Source: Sphaerisporangium viridialbum
GTDB lineage: Bacteria > Actinomycetota > Actinomycetes > Streptosporangiales > Streptosporangiaceae
Assembly: GCF_049674955.1 (NCBI RefSeq)
Contig: NZ_CP187232.1
Coordinates: 2,418,001 to 2,482,000 of the forward strand
Length of the DNA stretch: 64,000 nt
Direction of reading: 5' to 3'
Part shown: in pieces, positions 36,465 to 45,471 of the stretch
Layout: every line of letters starts with the position of its first letter
How positions within the stretch are numbered: position 1 is the first letter of the stretch
Made by a program: the position numbers and the translations under genes
The notes under the pieces: generated by a model
Told to the model about the DNA's origin: nothing
Seen by the model: only the letters and a program-made list of their open reading frames with translations
The model's database searches: none

Positions 36465-37727
36465 TCAGCGTGCGGCGGGCGCGCTCACGCGGTAGCTCAT
36501 GTAGTCGTTGTCACGGTCGATGCCGAGCGCCTGGCCGCTGAGGAAGTCCACCGCGTCGACGTAGGTGTACGGCTGCATGAACCACCCGGCGCGCACGTCG
36601 CGGTAGAGGCGCGACAGCGGGTGCGCCGCCCCGTAGCCCGCGCCGCCGACGACGGTCAGGCAGTCGTTGACCACCGACAGCGCCAGCCGGTTCACCGCCA
36701 GCTTCGCGCACTGGAACGGCACCATCATCCGCCTGCCGCGCTCGTCCAGGTCACCGGTGAGGTCGTCGTTGAGCTCGTCGGCATTGGCGAGCGCCGCCGC
36801 GGCCGAGGCCTGAAGCGTGTAGAGGTTGGACTCGATGTCGGAGACCAGGCCCCGCACGGCCGCGGGCGGCGCGGCTGGCCGGCGCGCGGCCGCACCGATC
36901 GCGATGTCACGGGCGGCGCGGGCGACGCCGGCGTAGATGCCGAGCATGGTGATGGAGCTGACGGTCTGCCCGGCCAGCGCACGGTCGCTGTGCGCGCCGA
37001 CCACTCCCCGGTGAAGCACGTCCTCCGCGGGGACCCGGCAGCCGTCCAGGACGATGCCGTACGTGCCCGACGCCCGCATGCCGAGGCCGTCCCACTCGGG
37101 CAGGACCGTCAGCCCGGGTGCGGAGCGGTCGAGCACCGCGGCGGCCAGTGTGACCGGCTCGCCGTCGACGACCTTCTGGGTGTGCACCACGAAGTGGGTG
37201 GCGAGCGGCGCGAGGCTCACGAGCGTCTTGCGGCCGGACAGCAGCCAGCCGCCGCGCCCGTCGGGCGTCACCCGGGTCACCGCCGTGTGGTGGTCCTTCA
37301 CGGCGCCGCAGATCACGAACCGTTCGGACGCCATGCCCCGCAGCAGCCGCTCCGCCAGCGCGCGCACCGGCGCCGAGCCGTGCTGCCAGTCGTAGGCGAG
37401 GGTCAGGCCGCGGCTGAACTGCACGTGCAGGGCGAGCGCGGTGGAGGCGTCGGCCTCGGCGACGGCGGCCAGCACCGTGGCGACGTCGGACAGGCACGAG
37501 ACGCCCATGCCGCCGAGCTCCTCGGGGACGGTCCCCGCCATGACGCCGTTGTCGAGGAACCGCTCAAAGGTCTCCACCGGGAACTCGCCGGAACGGTCGA
37601 GGGCGGCGGCGCCGTCCCGGATCCGGGCGACATCCTGCTCTACCAGGGCCAGCAAGGCTCGGCCGTTCGACGTGACGGGCGTACCGAACCGTCCGGCAGG
37701 CACACGAGTGGCGCTCCGAGTCGACAT
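36465..37727 (-). CDS. Flavin-dependent amino-sugar N-oxygenase / nitrososynthase (KijD3/ORF36/DnmZ type)
   Basis: 420 residues from the ATG at 37727, with GGAG upstream. Acyl-CoA dehydrogenase fold: helical N-terminus (PEELGGMGVS), middle beta domain (GWLLSGRKTLVSLAPLATH, WDGLGMRASGTYGIVLDG) and C-terminal helices. The end NDCLTVVGGAGYGAAHPLSR with LYRDVRAGWFMQP lacks the catalytic Glu context of acyl-CoA dehydrogenases and matches the GxPLARxYRDVRAGxFMxP block of amino-sugar nitrososynthases. Those enzymes oxidise a sugar amine to hydroxylamine and nitroso. Position among sugar C-methyl, amino and 2,3-dehydratase genes supports this over a fatty-acid role. Confidence 0.82.
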   Translation of the reverse strand: MSTRSATRVPAGRFGTPVTSNGRALLALVEQDVARIRDGAAALDRSGEFPVETFERFLDNGVMAGTVPEELGGMGVSCLSDVATVLAAVAEADASTALALHVQFSRGLTLAYDWQHGSAPVRALAERLLRGMASERFVICGAVKDHHTAVTRVTPDGRGGWLLSGRKTLVSLAPLATHFVVHTQKVVDGEPVTLAAAVLDRSAPGLTVLPEWDGLGMRASGTYGIVLDGCRVPAEDVLHRGVVGAHSDRALAGQTVSSITMLGIYAGVARAARDIAIGAAARRPAAPPAAVRGLVSDIESNLYTLQASAAAALANADELNDDLTGDLDERGRRMMVPFQCAKLAVNRLALSVVNDCLTVVGGAGYGAAHPLSRLYRDVRAGWFMQPYTYVDAVDFLSGQALGIDRDNDYMSYRVSAPAAR

Positions 37728-37962
37728 GGACACTCCGGGAGGTCTGGCGGGCGATGACGACCTTCGAGGTCAGCGAACCGCCGGGATGGCGGCTCGAAAT
37801 CGACCGTAACACCGCAGAAGCGCTGTTGGACGGGTGCAGGTGGAGAGTGCGCAACGCCGAAGAAACGTGGCCACGAGGCGGACCGATGAACGCAAGCCGG
37901 AAGGTGCGCCGCCGTCGGCAGGGGGGTCACGATCGACCCAAGCGATCGATCCGGAGGAACGT
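37728..37962. other. Divergent promoter region of the nitrosugar genes
   Basis: About 235 bases between the N-oxygenase start and the short glycosyltransferase-like frame. No palindrome stands out. Promoters for both strands are expected here. Confidence 0.4.
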
Positions 37963-38103
37963 ATGCGTGTCCCGTTCGTGACGGCGCCCTTCCGGTCCCC
38001 CCTCTACGTCCGGGTGCCGCCGACCCGGACGACGCGCGCCTCGGGACCCCGCTCCGGGTGCCCTTGGACACCCGTCTTCACCGAGAGGTGGTGCCGTAGA
38101 TGA
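37963..38103 (+). pseudogene. 46-codon glycosyltransferase N-terminal fragment, coupled to the dehydratase
   Basis: ATG at 37963 with a strong GGAGGAA site. The first 18 residues MRVPFVTAPFRSPLYVRV match the N-terminus of natural-product glycosyltransferases, including the one at 41624 in this window (MRILFVTNPFKSHLFVQV). After that the frame becomes unrelated Arg/Thr/Pro-rich sequence and stops at 38101-38103, overlapping the ATG of the 2,3-dehydratase (ATGA). It looks like a glycosyltransferase gene that lost all but its first codons, kept perhaps as a translational leader. A genuine small leader peptide cannot be excluded. Confidence 0.55.
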
Positions 38104-39494
38104 CGGTACAGACGCTGCTGGCAGCGCGCGAGGACCTGGCCCTTCCCGGCCGGTTGGCGCGTTCGATCGCGGTCCGTGACGCCGGCGCCCAGATGCGGAC
38201 CGCGGACTTCGACGCCTGGCTCAGGGACCGCGCCCGGGCACATCCCTTCATAGTGGAGCGAATCCCCCTCGCGGACCTGGAAGGCTGGTCATTCGACCCG
38301 CACACCGGCGATCTCCGGCACCACAGCGGGCGGTTCTTCAGCGTCGACGGACTGGATGTGACGGTCGGCGAACCCGGCGCTCCGCCGATCGCCTCCTGGC
38401 AGCAACCCATCATCGTCCAGCCCGAGGTTGGCATCCTCGGCATCCTGTGCCGGGAGATCGACGGCGTCCTGCACCTGCTGATGCAGGCGAAGATGGAGCC
38501 GGGCAATCCCGGCCTGCTCCAGCTGTCACCGACCGTCCAGGCGACGCACAGCAACTACTCCCGCGTGCACAAGGGCGCCGCCGTCCGCTACCTGGAGTAC
38601 TTCCTCGAGCCCGGACGCGGGCGGGTGCTCGCCGACGTCCTGCAGTCCGAGCACGGCTCGTGGTTCCTGCAAAAGCGGAACCGCAACATGGTCATCGAGG
38701 TGGACGAGGACGTCCCTCTCGCCGAGGACTTCTGCTGGCTCACGCTCGGCCAGATCGGCGAGCTGCTCAAGCGCGACAACGTGGTCAACATGGACTCGCG
38801 CACGGTCATCGCCTGCATCCCGGCCGCCGACGCGGAGAGCGGCGCCTGGCACTCGGACACGGACCTGCTGTCCTGGTTCAACGCGCAGCGGTCCCGGTAT
38901 CGGCTCACCTCCCGCCGCATGCCGCTCGCCCAGGTCTCCGACTGGGGACGCGACGAGTACTCGATCCACCATGTCCATGGGCGCTACTTCAAGGTGGTCG
39001 CCATGGCGGTCGGCGCGTCGAACCGCGAGGTCGCCGGCTGGACGCAGCCCCTGTTCGAACCGGTGCGCCCGGGCCTGACGGCGTTCGTGATGCGCCGCTT
39101 CGGCGGGGTGCCGCACCTGCTGGCCCATGCCCGTATCGAGGGCGGCTTCCTCGACACGGTCGAGCTCGGGCCGACGGTCCAGTGCACTCCCGAGTACTAC
39201 ACGGATCTGCCACCCGAGCGGCGCCCCGCGTACCTGGACCTCGTGATGCGGGCCGGGCCCGCGGACATCCTCTATGACGCCGTGCACGCCGAAGAGGGCG
39301 GCCGGTTCCTCAACGCCGTCAACCGGTACCTCGTCGTGGAGGCCGGCGAGCACACCGCGCCGACCACGCCGCCGCGTGGCTTCCGGTGGGTCACCACGCC
39401 GCAGCTCACCTCCCTGGTGCGGCACGGCCACTACGTCAACGTCCAGGCCCGCACGCTGCTCGCCGCCATCACCACCCGGGCGGTCGCGCTCTGA
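38100..39494 (+). CDS. NDP-hexose 2,3-dehydratase (TylCVI/EvaA/KijB1 type)
   Basis: 464 residues. The family is built of two similar halves and both are visible: LLMQAKMEPGNPGLLQLSPT with YLEYFLEPGRG and HGSWFLQKRNRNMV in the first; LAHARIEGGFLDTVELGPT with YLDLVMRAGPA and GGRFLNAVNRYLVVE in the second. The enzyme removes the C2 hydroxyl of dTDP-4-keto-6-deoxyglucose to start 2,6-dideoxy sugar pathways. Usually a 3-ketoreductase follows to give the 2-deoxy sugar; with an aminotransferase instead, the 3-keto product becomes a 3-amino-2,3,6-trideoxy sugar. Translationally coupled to the short upstream frame. Confidence 0.95.
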   Translation: MTVQTLLAAREDLALPGRLARSIAVRDAGAQMRTADFDAWLRDRARAHPFIVERIPLADLEGWSFDPHTGDLRHHSGRFFSVDGLDVTVGEPGAPPIASWQQPIIVQPEVGILGILCREIDGVLHLLMQAKMEPGNPGLLQLSPTVQATHSNYSRVHKGAAVRYLEYFLEPGRGRVLADVLQSEHGSWFLQKRNRNMVIEVDEDVPLAEDFCWLTLGQIGELLKRDNVVNMDSRTVIACIPAADAESGAWHSDTDLLSWFNAQRSRYRLTSRRMPLAQVSDWGRDEYSIHHVHGRYFKVVAMAVGASNREVAGWTQPLFEPVRPGLTAFVMRRFGGVPHLLAHARIEGGFLDTVELGPTVQCTPEYYTDLPPERRPAYLDLVMRAGPADILYDAVHAEEGGRFLNAVNRYLVVEAGEHTAPTTPPRGFRWVTTPQLTSLVRHGHYVNVQARTLLAAITTRAVAL

Positions 39495-39599
39495 TCCGCG
39501 CAGTCGAGGCAGTGCGCCGCCGTCCGGTCATCGAGCCGGCGGCGGCGTTGCCGTATCCGCCTGTACCGGGGCGCGTACGGCAGGCCCCTTCTAGTTGAC

Positions 39600-39634
39600 T
39601 CAGCGGTGACCTCGGAGTTCGAGGTCACCGCTGA
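39600..39634. terminator. Strong bidirectional hairpin terminator
   Basis: Perfect 15-bp arms (TCAGCGGTGACCTCG and its complement) around a 5-base loop GAGTT, between the converging 2,3-dehydratase and FAD-oxidase genes. Confidence 0.85.
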
Positions 39635-39674
39635 TTCGTTCAACGACCGGGGCGACGGTCCGCAGGACCGCCGA

Positions 39675-41216
39675 TCAGCCGATGCTCTGGGCGAAGTGGA
39701 AGAACCGGTGCGGGTCGTACTTGCGCTTGATCTGGACCAGCCGGGGATAGTTCTCCGCGTAGTAGGCCTGGCGCCAGTCCGGCAGCGCCGGGTCCATGTA
39801 GTTCTGGTAGCTCTCGCGCAGCGAATCACGGTCGAGCACCCGGAAGCCGTCGGCGAGCCATTCCTCGCAGGCCGCCGCGTCCTCGGCGGTGTAGTCCGGG
39901 TTGGTCAGCGACACGGTGTAACCGGTGAGCATCTTGGTGGTCCTGTGGACGTACGCGGTGTCCGTCCTGGCCGGCCCGTTGGCCGCGCCGCCCAAGGTCT
40001 CGAAGTAGAGCATGCGGAACTGCCCGGTGCGTCCAGACTCGGTGAACGTCTCCAGCAGCCGGTCGACGTTCGGCGTGGGCACCGGCCCGCCGAACATGCG
40101 GTTGCGGGTGCGGTAGAAGTTGTCACGGGGCATCTGCGCCTCGGGGGAGTACCCGACGCGGTGGCACTGGTCGGTCGACAGCTCCCCGCAGCCGTAGAAC
40201 TCCATGATGGCGTCGTACACCGGCTTCTCCGCGACCATCCGGTGGACGGGGCTCACGCCCACCATTCCCACCAGCGTGTCGAGGTGACGGTCGAGCTCCT
40301 CCACGCCGCGGTACCAGGCGCCGTAGATGAACAGCTGCGGCGGGCCCGTCCCCGCGTCCGGGTTCATCGCGATCAGGTAAGCGGCGAGGTCGTCGGGCGA
40401 CCCGATCGCCCACGGCTGCCACTGCTCGATGAGCTGCTTGGCGGCCTCCCACGGCCAGGCCACCATGTAGTTCACCATGGTGCTGACGTGCACCGGCTTG
40501 AGCTCGTAACTGGTGACGACACCGTAGTTGCCGCCGCCGTTGCCGCGCAGCGCCCAGAACAGGTCAGGGTGCTCCTCGGCCGAGGCGCGCACGACGTGCC
40601 CGTTCGCCAGTACGACGGTGGCCCCGACCATCCGATCGCTCGCCAGCCCGAACTTGCGGGTCTGCCACCCGACGCCACCGCCCTGGACGAAGCCACCGAC
40701 GCACACGGTGGGGCAGGTGCCGCCCGCCAGCACCAGCCCGTGCGGTGTCAGCGTGTTGAGGACGTCGACCTGCTGGGCGCCCGCGCCGACGACGACGTTC
40801 GGCCCCTTGATCCGTACGTGGTTCAGCCGGGAGACGTCCAGGACCACGCCCTCCGTGGTCGAGTACCCGCCGAAACTGTGCCCGCCACTGCGAGGGACGG
40901 TGTGCAGCGACTTGTCCTGCGCGAAGGCGATGACGGCCTGCACGTCCTGCTCGGTCGTGCAGTAGGCGACGGCCCGCGGATTGATCGCGTCGAACTGGCC
41001 GATCGCCAGCTCCCGTGCGTGCGCGTAACGAGGATCCGACGGCAGGATCAGGTCACCGCGCAGATGGCGGCGCAGCGAATCCCAGTCGACCGCGCGGCCG
41101 CGGGTGCCGGTGCCGTCCGCGTGGCCGACGGATCCAGAGGTGAATGTATTGGACATGACCGCTGCTCCGATACCGAGACCGAGTTGCAGAAACGTACGAC
41201 GACTTTCCGAGCTCAT
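39675..41216 (-). CDS. Secreted-type FAD-linked oxidase with BBE domain
   Basis: 513 residues. A twin-arginine-like N-terminus (SRRTFLQLGLGIGAAVMS) suggests Tat export. FAD_binding_4 domain: VPRSGGHSFGGYS (His for covalent FAD) and AGGTCPTVCVGGFVQGGGVG, where a Cys could make a second covalent link as in AknOx/glucooligosaccharide oxidases. The BBE end reads NYMDPALPDWRQAYY and FHFAQSIG. Homologues oxidise sugars or glycosylated products, such as rhodinose in aclacinomycin. In this locus it may oxidise the attached sugar or the aglycone after or during export. Divergent from the glycosyltransferase gene. Confidence 0.88.
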   Translation of the reverse strand: MSSESRRTFLQLGLGIGAAVMSNTFTSGSVGHADGTGTRGRAVDWDSLRRHLRGDLILPSDPRYAHARELAIGQFDAINPRAVAYCTTEQDVQAVIAFAQDKSLHTVPRSGGHSFGGYSTTEGVVLDVSRLNHVRIKGPNVVVGAGAQQVDVLNTLTPHGLVLAGGTCPTVCVGGFVQGGGVGWQTRKFGLASDRMVGATVVLANGHVVRASAEEHPDLFWALRGNGGGNYGVVTSYELKPVHVSTMVNYMVAWPWEAAKQLIEQWQPWAIGSPDDLAAYLIAMNPDAGTGPPQLFIYGAWYRGVEELDRHLDTLVGMVGVSPVHRMVAEKPVYDAIMEFYGCGELSTDQCHRVGYSPEAQMPRDNFYRTRNRMFGGPVPTPNVDRLLETFTESGRTGQFRMLYFETLGGAANGPARTDTAYVHRTTKMLTGYTVSLTNPDYTAEDAAACEEWLADGFRVLDRDSLRESYQNYMDPALPDWRQAYYAENYPRLVQIKRKYDPHRFFHFAQSIG

Positions 41217-41623
41217 CTCAGAAGTCTTTGAGATCGGGTATCGCCATGCATCTTCTGGTGTGCTGACTTAACGCCTATGCCTGTTCAGCCACCGGCCCTC
41301 GGCGCGATGACGCCGGCCGTACCTCCGTATTCCCGGCGATTCATTTCCGCTGGACGCGCGGCATTCCCGCGATGGCCGGGCACCGCAATCCAGAAGACGC
41401 GCCGCGACGGCGCCCGACGCCATACTGGGTGCCGAGCGTCGACTCGATTAAACGGCACCCAGACGGTACGAAAGCCGGCCGGAAACCACCCACCGACGCG
41501 ACGACCGTCCGCAGTGCGCCCCGCGTCTCGGGAGTTCGTCCAGGGGCCCCGCCGGCCGGCCGCCGTCAGGGCGCGTCACCGGGCACAGCCTCTACCGCTC
41601 ATCATCTAGGTGGAAGGACTCCG
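41217..41623. other. Divergent promoter region, oxidase/glycosyltransferase
   Basis: About 400 bases with no supported gene; short frames here lack ribosome-binding sites and domain signs. Promoters for both flanking genes are expected. Confidence 0.4.
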
Positions 41624-42913
41624 ATGCGGATTCTCTTCGTAACCAACCCCTTCAAGTCACACCTGTTCGTGCAGGTGCCGCTGGCGTGGGCGCTCCGTGC
41701 CGCAGGGCATGAGGTGTGCGTCGCCGGCCCGCCGGACATGGCCGACGACATCGCGAACACCGGACTGCCCGGCGTATCGGTCGGCGAGATGCTTCTGCTC
41801 GAAGAGAAGATGGCGCAGGCGGGGCCGGTCGAGGAGTCGGCGGAGCCCGTCGACAGCAGGGGCCAGGCCACCGGAAAGTCGGTACAGACCGATTTCGGGT
41901 GGGGCGATCCGTACGTCGAACTCGCGGATTTCGCCGGGGGCGTGCACGCGGTGTTCTTCCCGGACTCCACGGTCGACGACCTGGTCGACTTCGCTCGTAG
42001 CTGGCGTCCCGACCTGGTGATCACGGACCCGACCGCCTTCCCCGGCGCGGTGGCGGCCAAGGCCGTCGGCGCGGCGCACGCCCGGATGCTGTTCGGCGTC
42101 GACAGGGCGGTGCAACTGCGTTCGGCCTGCCTGGCCCAGCCGGACTCCGCCGGTGACCCGCTGCGGGACTGGCTGCAGCCGACCATGGAGCGGTTCGGCT
42201 TCGAGTTCGACGAGTCGACGGTCTCGGGGGACTGGACCATCTCTCCCATGCCGCCGTGGATCTGGCGGCCGGAGGGCGTGCACTACCTCCCGATGCGCAA
42301 TGTGCCGTTCAACGGTCCCTCCCCGACACCGAGGTGGGTGTACGAGCAGCCGACCCGCAGGCGCATCTGCGTGACGATGGGCCTCTCGCACCGAGACGCC
42401 AACGTCGTCGGTGTCGCGGCCTCGGCCCGTGATCTTCTCGACGCGATGGCCGACCTCGACGTCGAGGTGATCGCCACCCTCAATGCCCAGCAGCTCGAGT
42501 CGGTGACGGCCCTGCCGGACAATGTCCGTGCCGTCGACTTCGTCCCGCTGAACGCGCTGCTGCCCACGTGTTCGGCGATCGTCCACAGCGGCGGGGCCGG
42601 GAGCTTCGCGTCGGCGCTCGAACACGGCGTCCCGCAGATCATCGTGCCCAACGGCTACAAGGTCGAGAACTGGTGGGGTCCGGTGGCCATGGCGAACGGC
42701 CTGGAGGGCCGCGGCGCCGGGGTGTACGCGGCCAATGCCGACAGGCTGACCGCCGACGGGCTGCGGGACAGCCTCAAGCTGGTCCTGGAGGACCCGTCGT
42801 TCGCGGCGAACGCCGCTCAGGTGCGCACCGAGGTGAGAGCGATGCCGAGCCCGAGCGATCTCGTGCCGGCCCTGGAGAGGCTGACGGCCGAGTACCGCAC
42901 GTCGCGTCCTTGA
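41624..42913 (+). CDS. Natural-product glycosyltransferase (GT1, EryCIII/CalG-like)
   Basis: 429 residues from the ATG at 41624 with GGAAGG upstream. N-terminal acceptor domain starting MRILFVTNPFKSHLFVQVPL and AWALRAAGHEV; C-terminal donor domain with TMGLSHRD, FVPLNALLPTCSAIVHSGGAGSF and GVPQIIVPNGYKVENWWG. The HSGGAGS motif binds the NDP. It belongs to the GT-B enzymes that attach deoxysugars to macrolides, anthracyclines or enediynes. Enzymes of the EryCIII/DesVII subgroup need a P450-like helper protein; none is found in the window, so it probably works alone. Likely attaches the branched nitro/amino sugar. Confidence 0.92.
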   Translation: MRILFVTNPFKSHLFVQVPLAWALRAAGHEVCVAGPPDMADDIANTGLPGVSVGEMLLLEEKMAQAGPVEESAEPVDSRGQATGKSVQTDFGWGDPYVELADFAGGVHAVFFPDSTVDDLVDFARSWRPDLVITDPTAFPGAVAAKAVGAAHARMLFGVDRAVQLRSACLAQPDSAGDPLRDWLQPTMERFGFEFDESTVSGDWTISPMPPWIWRPEGVHYLPMRNVPFNGPSPTPRWVYEQPTRRRICVTMGLSHRDANVVGVAASARDLLDAMADLDVEVIATLNAQQLESVTALPDNVRAVDFVPLNALLPTCSAIVHSGGAGSFASALEHGVPQIIVPNGYKVENWWGPVAMANGLEGRGAGVYAANADRLTADGLRDSLKLVLEDPSFAANAAQVRTEVRAMPSPSDLVPALERLTAEYRTSRP

Positions 42914-43086
42914 TCTCGGCAGCCGGCCTACGGCGCCGAACTCCCCGCACCAGACCTACGCACCACCGTGTGGATCGACAGACCCGATTGATTCAGCAGA
43001 TCAACGAACAACTCGACAGGTTCCGCTAATGGCACAGGCTGCCCCGGTGCGTACGCAACATTGAGTCTGAGAGGAAGGGCCTCGCA

Positions 43087-43719
43087 ATGCACCCCGCTGT
43101 TCATGACTATGACTCGACGAAATTTGACTTCGTTTCGATCTTGAGTGGGATCTACGACGTCGACGACCTGGCAAAGCTCCGTGCCGACGTGCCCATCGAC
43201 GTGCTGACGGTGGAGACCGACCAGGCCACCGACTTTCACGCCAAGTTCTATGACGCGTTTGAGCCGAGCATCCGAACCCTTTACCGGGAATTCATCGCAT
43301 CCATTGTTCCCGATGTCCTGAAGACCGACGAGTTCTGCTTCCAGCGCGTTCCGACCTTCCGGATCCACCTCCCGGGAAACGTCGCGGTCGGCGAGTTCCA
43401 CACCGACGGCGACTACAACCACGGCGACGGCGAGATCAACTTCTGGGTCCCCTTCACCCCGGCCTGGGGTTCTAACTCGGTCTGGATCGAGGACGAACTG
43501 GGTTCCGCGAAGTACGAGCCGGTGACGTTGAACCCCGGGCAGGCCCTGGTCTTCGACGCGGTCAACTGGAGCCACGGGAATGTCGTCAACGAGACGGGCC
43601 ACACCAGGGTCAGCTTCGATTTCCGGTGCATTCCGCTGAAGAACTACACCGCCTCCACGCTGAAGTCCGTCGACGCCGGTCTCGGTCTGTGGATCGGCGA
43701 ATACTTCGACGTACTCTAG
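43087..43719 (+). CDS. StrG-like Fe(II)/2-oxoglutarate-type oxygenase
   Basis: 210 residues after a GAGAGGAAGG site. A double-stranded beta-helix with an HxD...H facial triad can be read: His105 and Asp107 in GEFHTDGDYNHGDGEINFW, His163 in NWSHGN, and Arg174 (HTRVSFDFR) at the oxoglutarate position. The layout is close to StrG of streptomycin-type clusters, whose role is also unsettled. Given its place among sugar genes, hydroxylation or oxidation of a sugar or of the product is possible. No neighbour tightly linked; 170 bases from the glycosyltransferase. Confidence 0.75.
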   Translation: MHPAVHDYDSTKFDFVSILSGIYDVDDLAKLRADVPIDVLTVETDQATDFHAKFYDAFEPSIRTLYREFIASIVPDVLKTDEFCFQRVPTFRIHLPGNVAVGEFHTDGDYNHGDGEINFWVPFTPAWGSNSVWIEDELGSAKYEPVTLNPGQALVFDAVNWSHGNVVNETGHTRVSFDFRCIPLKNYTASTLKSVDAGLGLWIGEYFDVL

Positions 43720-44226
43720 GCGAGGAGTCGCTCTGATCGGCGATAGCCGGACCAAAGCATATGAAGCGGTCGTGTTGGTAGGCGCGCAAGGCGGTCTTGC
43801 CGGCACCGGGCGAGGCCGAGGCCTCGACGGGCGCGCCATGCGGGTGAGTGGAGCCGTGCCCGGACAGGGGCTCGGCTCGTTGCCGCCTGTTCGGTACGCC
43901 GGAACGCGGCCGCCGGCACTCGTGATCCCGATGCCGCGGTCCAGCCGAAGTGGCCGAGTCGTCCGTGACCGCCGCCGAGCCGCCGGCGGGCGTCACCCAC
44001 GACCGTCCGGGCCGCGCACGCCTTGCGCCGGGCCGCGCACGCCTTGCGCCGGGCCGCGTGCATCTTGCGCCGGGCCGCGTGCACCTTGCGCCGGGCCGCG
44101 TGCGCCTTGCGCCGGGCCGTGCGTGTCTTGCGCCTGCCGCCGGGTCGATCACCGGTCGGGCCGTCCCGTGCCGAAGGTTCGTCCGGACGAACCGACCACT
44201 GACCTACGAATCGAAGAACGGACCGG
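43720..44226. other. Gene-free region upstream of rmlA with a 21-bp repeat array
   Basis: About 510 bases. It holds the tandem repeat listed separately, and otherwise very GC-rich sequence without a supported gene. The rmlA promoter should lie in its last part. Confidence 0.45.
44007..44132 (+). repeat. 21-bp tandem repeat, six copies
   Basis: Six head-to-tail copies of a unit beginning CCGGGCCGCGCACGCCTTG. Copies 1-2 are identical; copies 3-6 diverge at a few places. The 21-bp length (two helical turns, seven codons) would encode an Ala/Arg/Lys repeat on the minus strand, but that frame has no credible gene. It ends about 95 bp upstream of rmlA. Confidence 0.85.
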
Positions 44227-45102
44227 ATGATGAAGGGAATCGTTCTCGCTGGCGGCAACGGTACACGGCTGTTCCCGCTGACTTTGGCGACGTCCAAGCA
44301 ACTGCTTGCCATCTACAACAAGCCGATGGTCTACTACCCGCTCTCCGTGCTGATGCTGGCCGGGATCCGGGAGATATTGATCATTTCCACTCCCTCCGCC
44401 ATCCCGGTCATGCAGAGCCTGCTCGGCGACGGCTCCAAGCTCGGCCTGGACCTGTCCTACGCGGTGCAGAACGAGCCGCGCGGCATCGCCGAGGCCTTCC
44501 TGATCGGCGCCGACCACATCGGCGGCGACAGCTCGGCGCTGATCCTCGGCGACAACCTCTTCCACGGTGCCGGGTTCCCGGAGTTGCTGCGCCGCTCCCG
44601 GGAGTCGCTCGACGGCTGCATCATGTTCGGCTACCCCGTGTCCGACCCGGAGCGCTACGGAATCGGCGAGGTCGACTCCAAGGGCAACCTGGTCTCCATC
44701 GAGGAGAAGCCGCTGCGCCCGCGCTCCAACAACGCCATCACGGGCCTGTACTTCTACGACAATGAAGTTGTCGACATCGCCCGAGATCTCGCCCCCTCGC
44801 CCCGCGGCGAACTGGAGATCACCGACGTCAACCTCGAATACCTCAAGCAGGGCCGCGCGGGACTGACCCGGCTGAGTCGTGGCTACACCTGGCTCGACTG
44901 CGGCACCCACGATTCCCTGCTGGCCGCCAGCCAGTACGTGCAGGCCATCGAGAAACGCCAGGGCGAGCGGGTGGCCTGCCTGGAGGAGATAGCCCTGCGG
45001 ATGGGCTTCATCGACGCCGAGGCCTGCTATCGGCTCGGCGCCGGAATGCGGCAGTCCGACTACGGCCGGCACCTCACGGAGATCGCCTATGCGCTGGACT
45101 GA
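44227..45102 (+). CDS. rmlA: Glucose-1-phosphate thymidylyltransferase
   Basis: 291 residues with two adjacent ATGs (44227/44230). RmlA signatures are complete: VLAGGNGTRLFPLT, SKQLLAIYNKPMVYYPL (catalytic Lys), LGDNLFHGAGF, GYPVSDPERYGIGEVD, IEEKPLRPRSNNAITGLYFYD and SRGYTWLDCGTHDSLLAAS. It makes dTDP-glucose, the entry point of the deoxysugar pathway. The next enzyme, RmlB 4,6-dehydratase, is not in the window. Length is normal. It is the last gene of the sugar block on the plus strand. Confidence 0.96.
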   Translation: MMKGIVLAGGNGTRLFPLTLATSKQLLAIYNKPMVYYPLSVLMLAGIREILIISTPSAIPVMQSLLGDGSKLGLDLSYAVQNEPRGIAEAFLIGADHIGGDSSALILGDNLFHGAGFPELLRRSRESLDGCIMFGYPVSDPERYGIGEVDSKGNLVSIEEKPLRPRSNNAITGLYFYDNEVVDIARDLAPSPRGELEITDVNLEYLKQGRAGLTRLSRGYTWLDCGTHDSLLAASQYVQAIEKRQGERVACLEEIALRMGFIDAEACYRLGAGMRQSDYGRHLTEIAYALD

Positions 45103-45471
45103 GCCGTCCGGCGCTTAGCGGGTCGCCGTCAGTCGTCACCCGTCGGGCTCGATCGGCGCGGCTGCGGGCCGGGGGACAGTCCGGTACCGCCGCCATCGGC
45201 CTCGTGATCCGGCGGCGGAAGACCTGGTGGCGGGCGGCGCATATGCTCGGACCCATCGCGTCTGACCAGCGGGTGCCACGGTGTGTGCCGGGCGGGACCG
45301 ATCGGCAAGCGGTCGCCCGGGGGCTACGCGGAGTCGGCGATGGTTCGACGGGTCGCCGGCGGCGTCGTGGAGAAATCTTCGGGGGCGTGTCGATACGGCC
45401 GGGTCCCATTCGTCGTCATCTTGTACGGCGACCCGTCGCCCGAAGACAACAGAACACACAGGAGTCTGACC
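45103..45471. other. Gap between rmlA and the DGPF gene
   Basis: About 370 bases with no supported gene or clear repeat. It probably holds the promoter of the DGPF/sigma pair, preceded at 45459 by an AGGAG site for the DGPF gene. Confidence 0.4.

Noticed and set aside
36465..37727. Ordinary fatty-acid acyl-CoA dehydrogenase
   Set aside because: Context is all deoxysugar genes and the C-terminal block resembles amino-sugar N-oxygenases. I kept the alternative as a refutation test.
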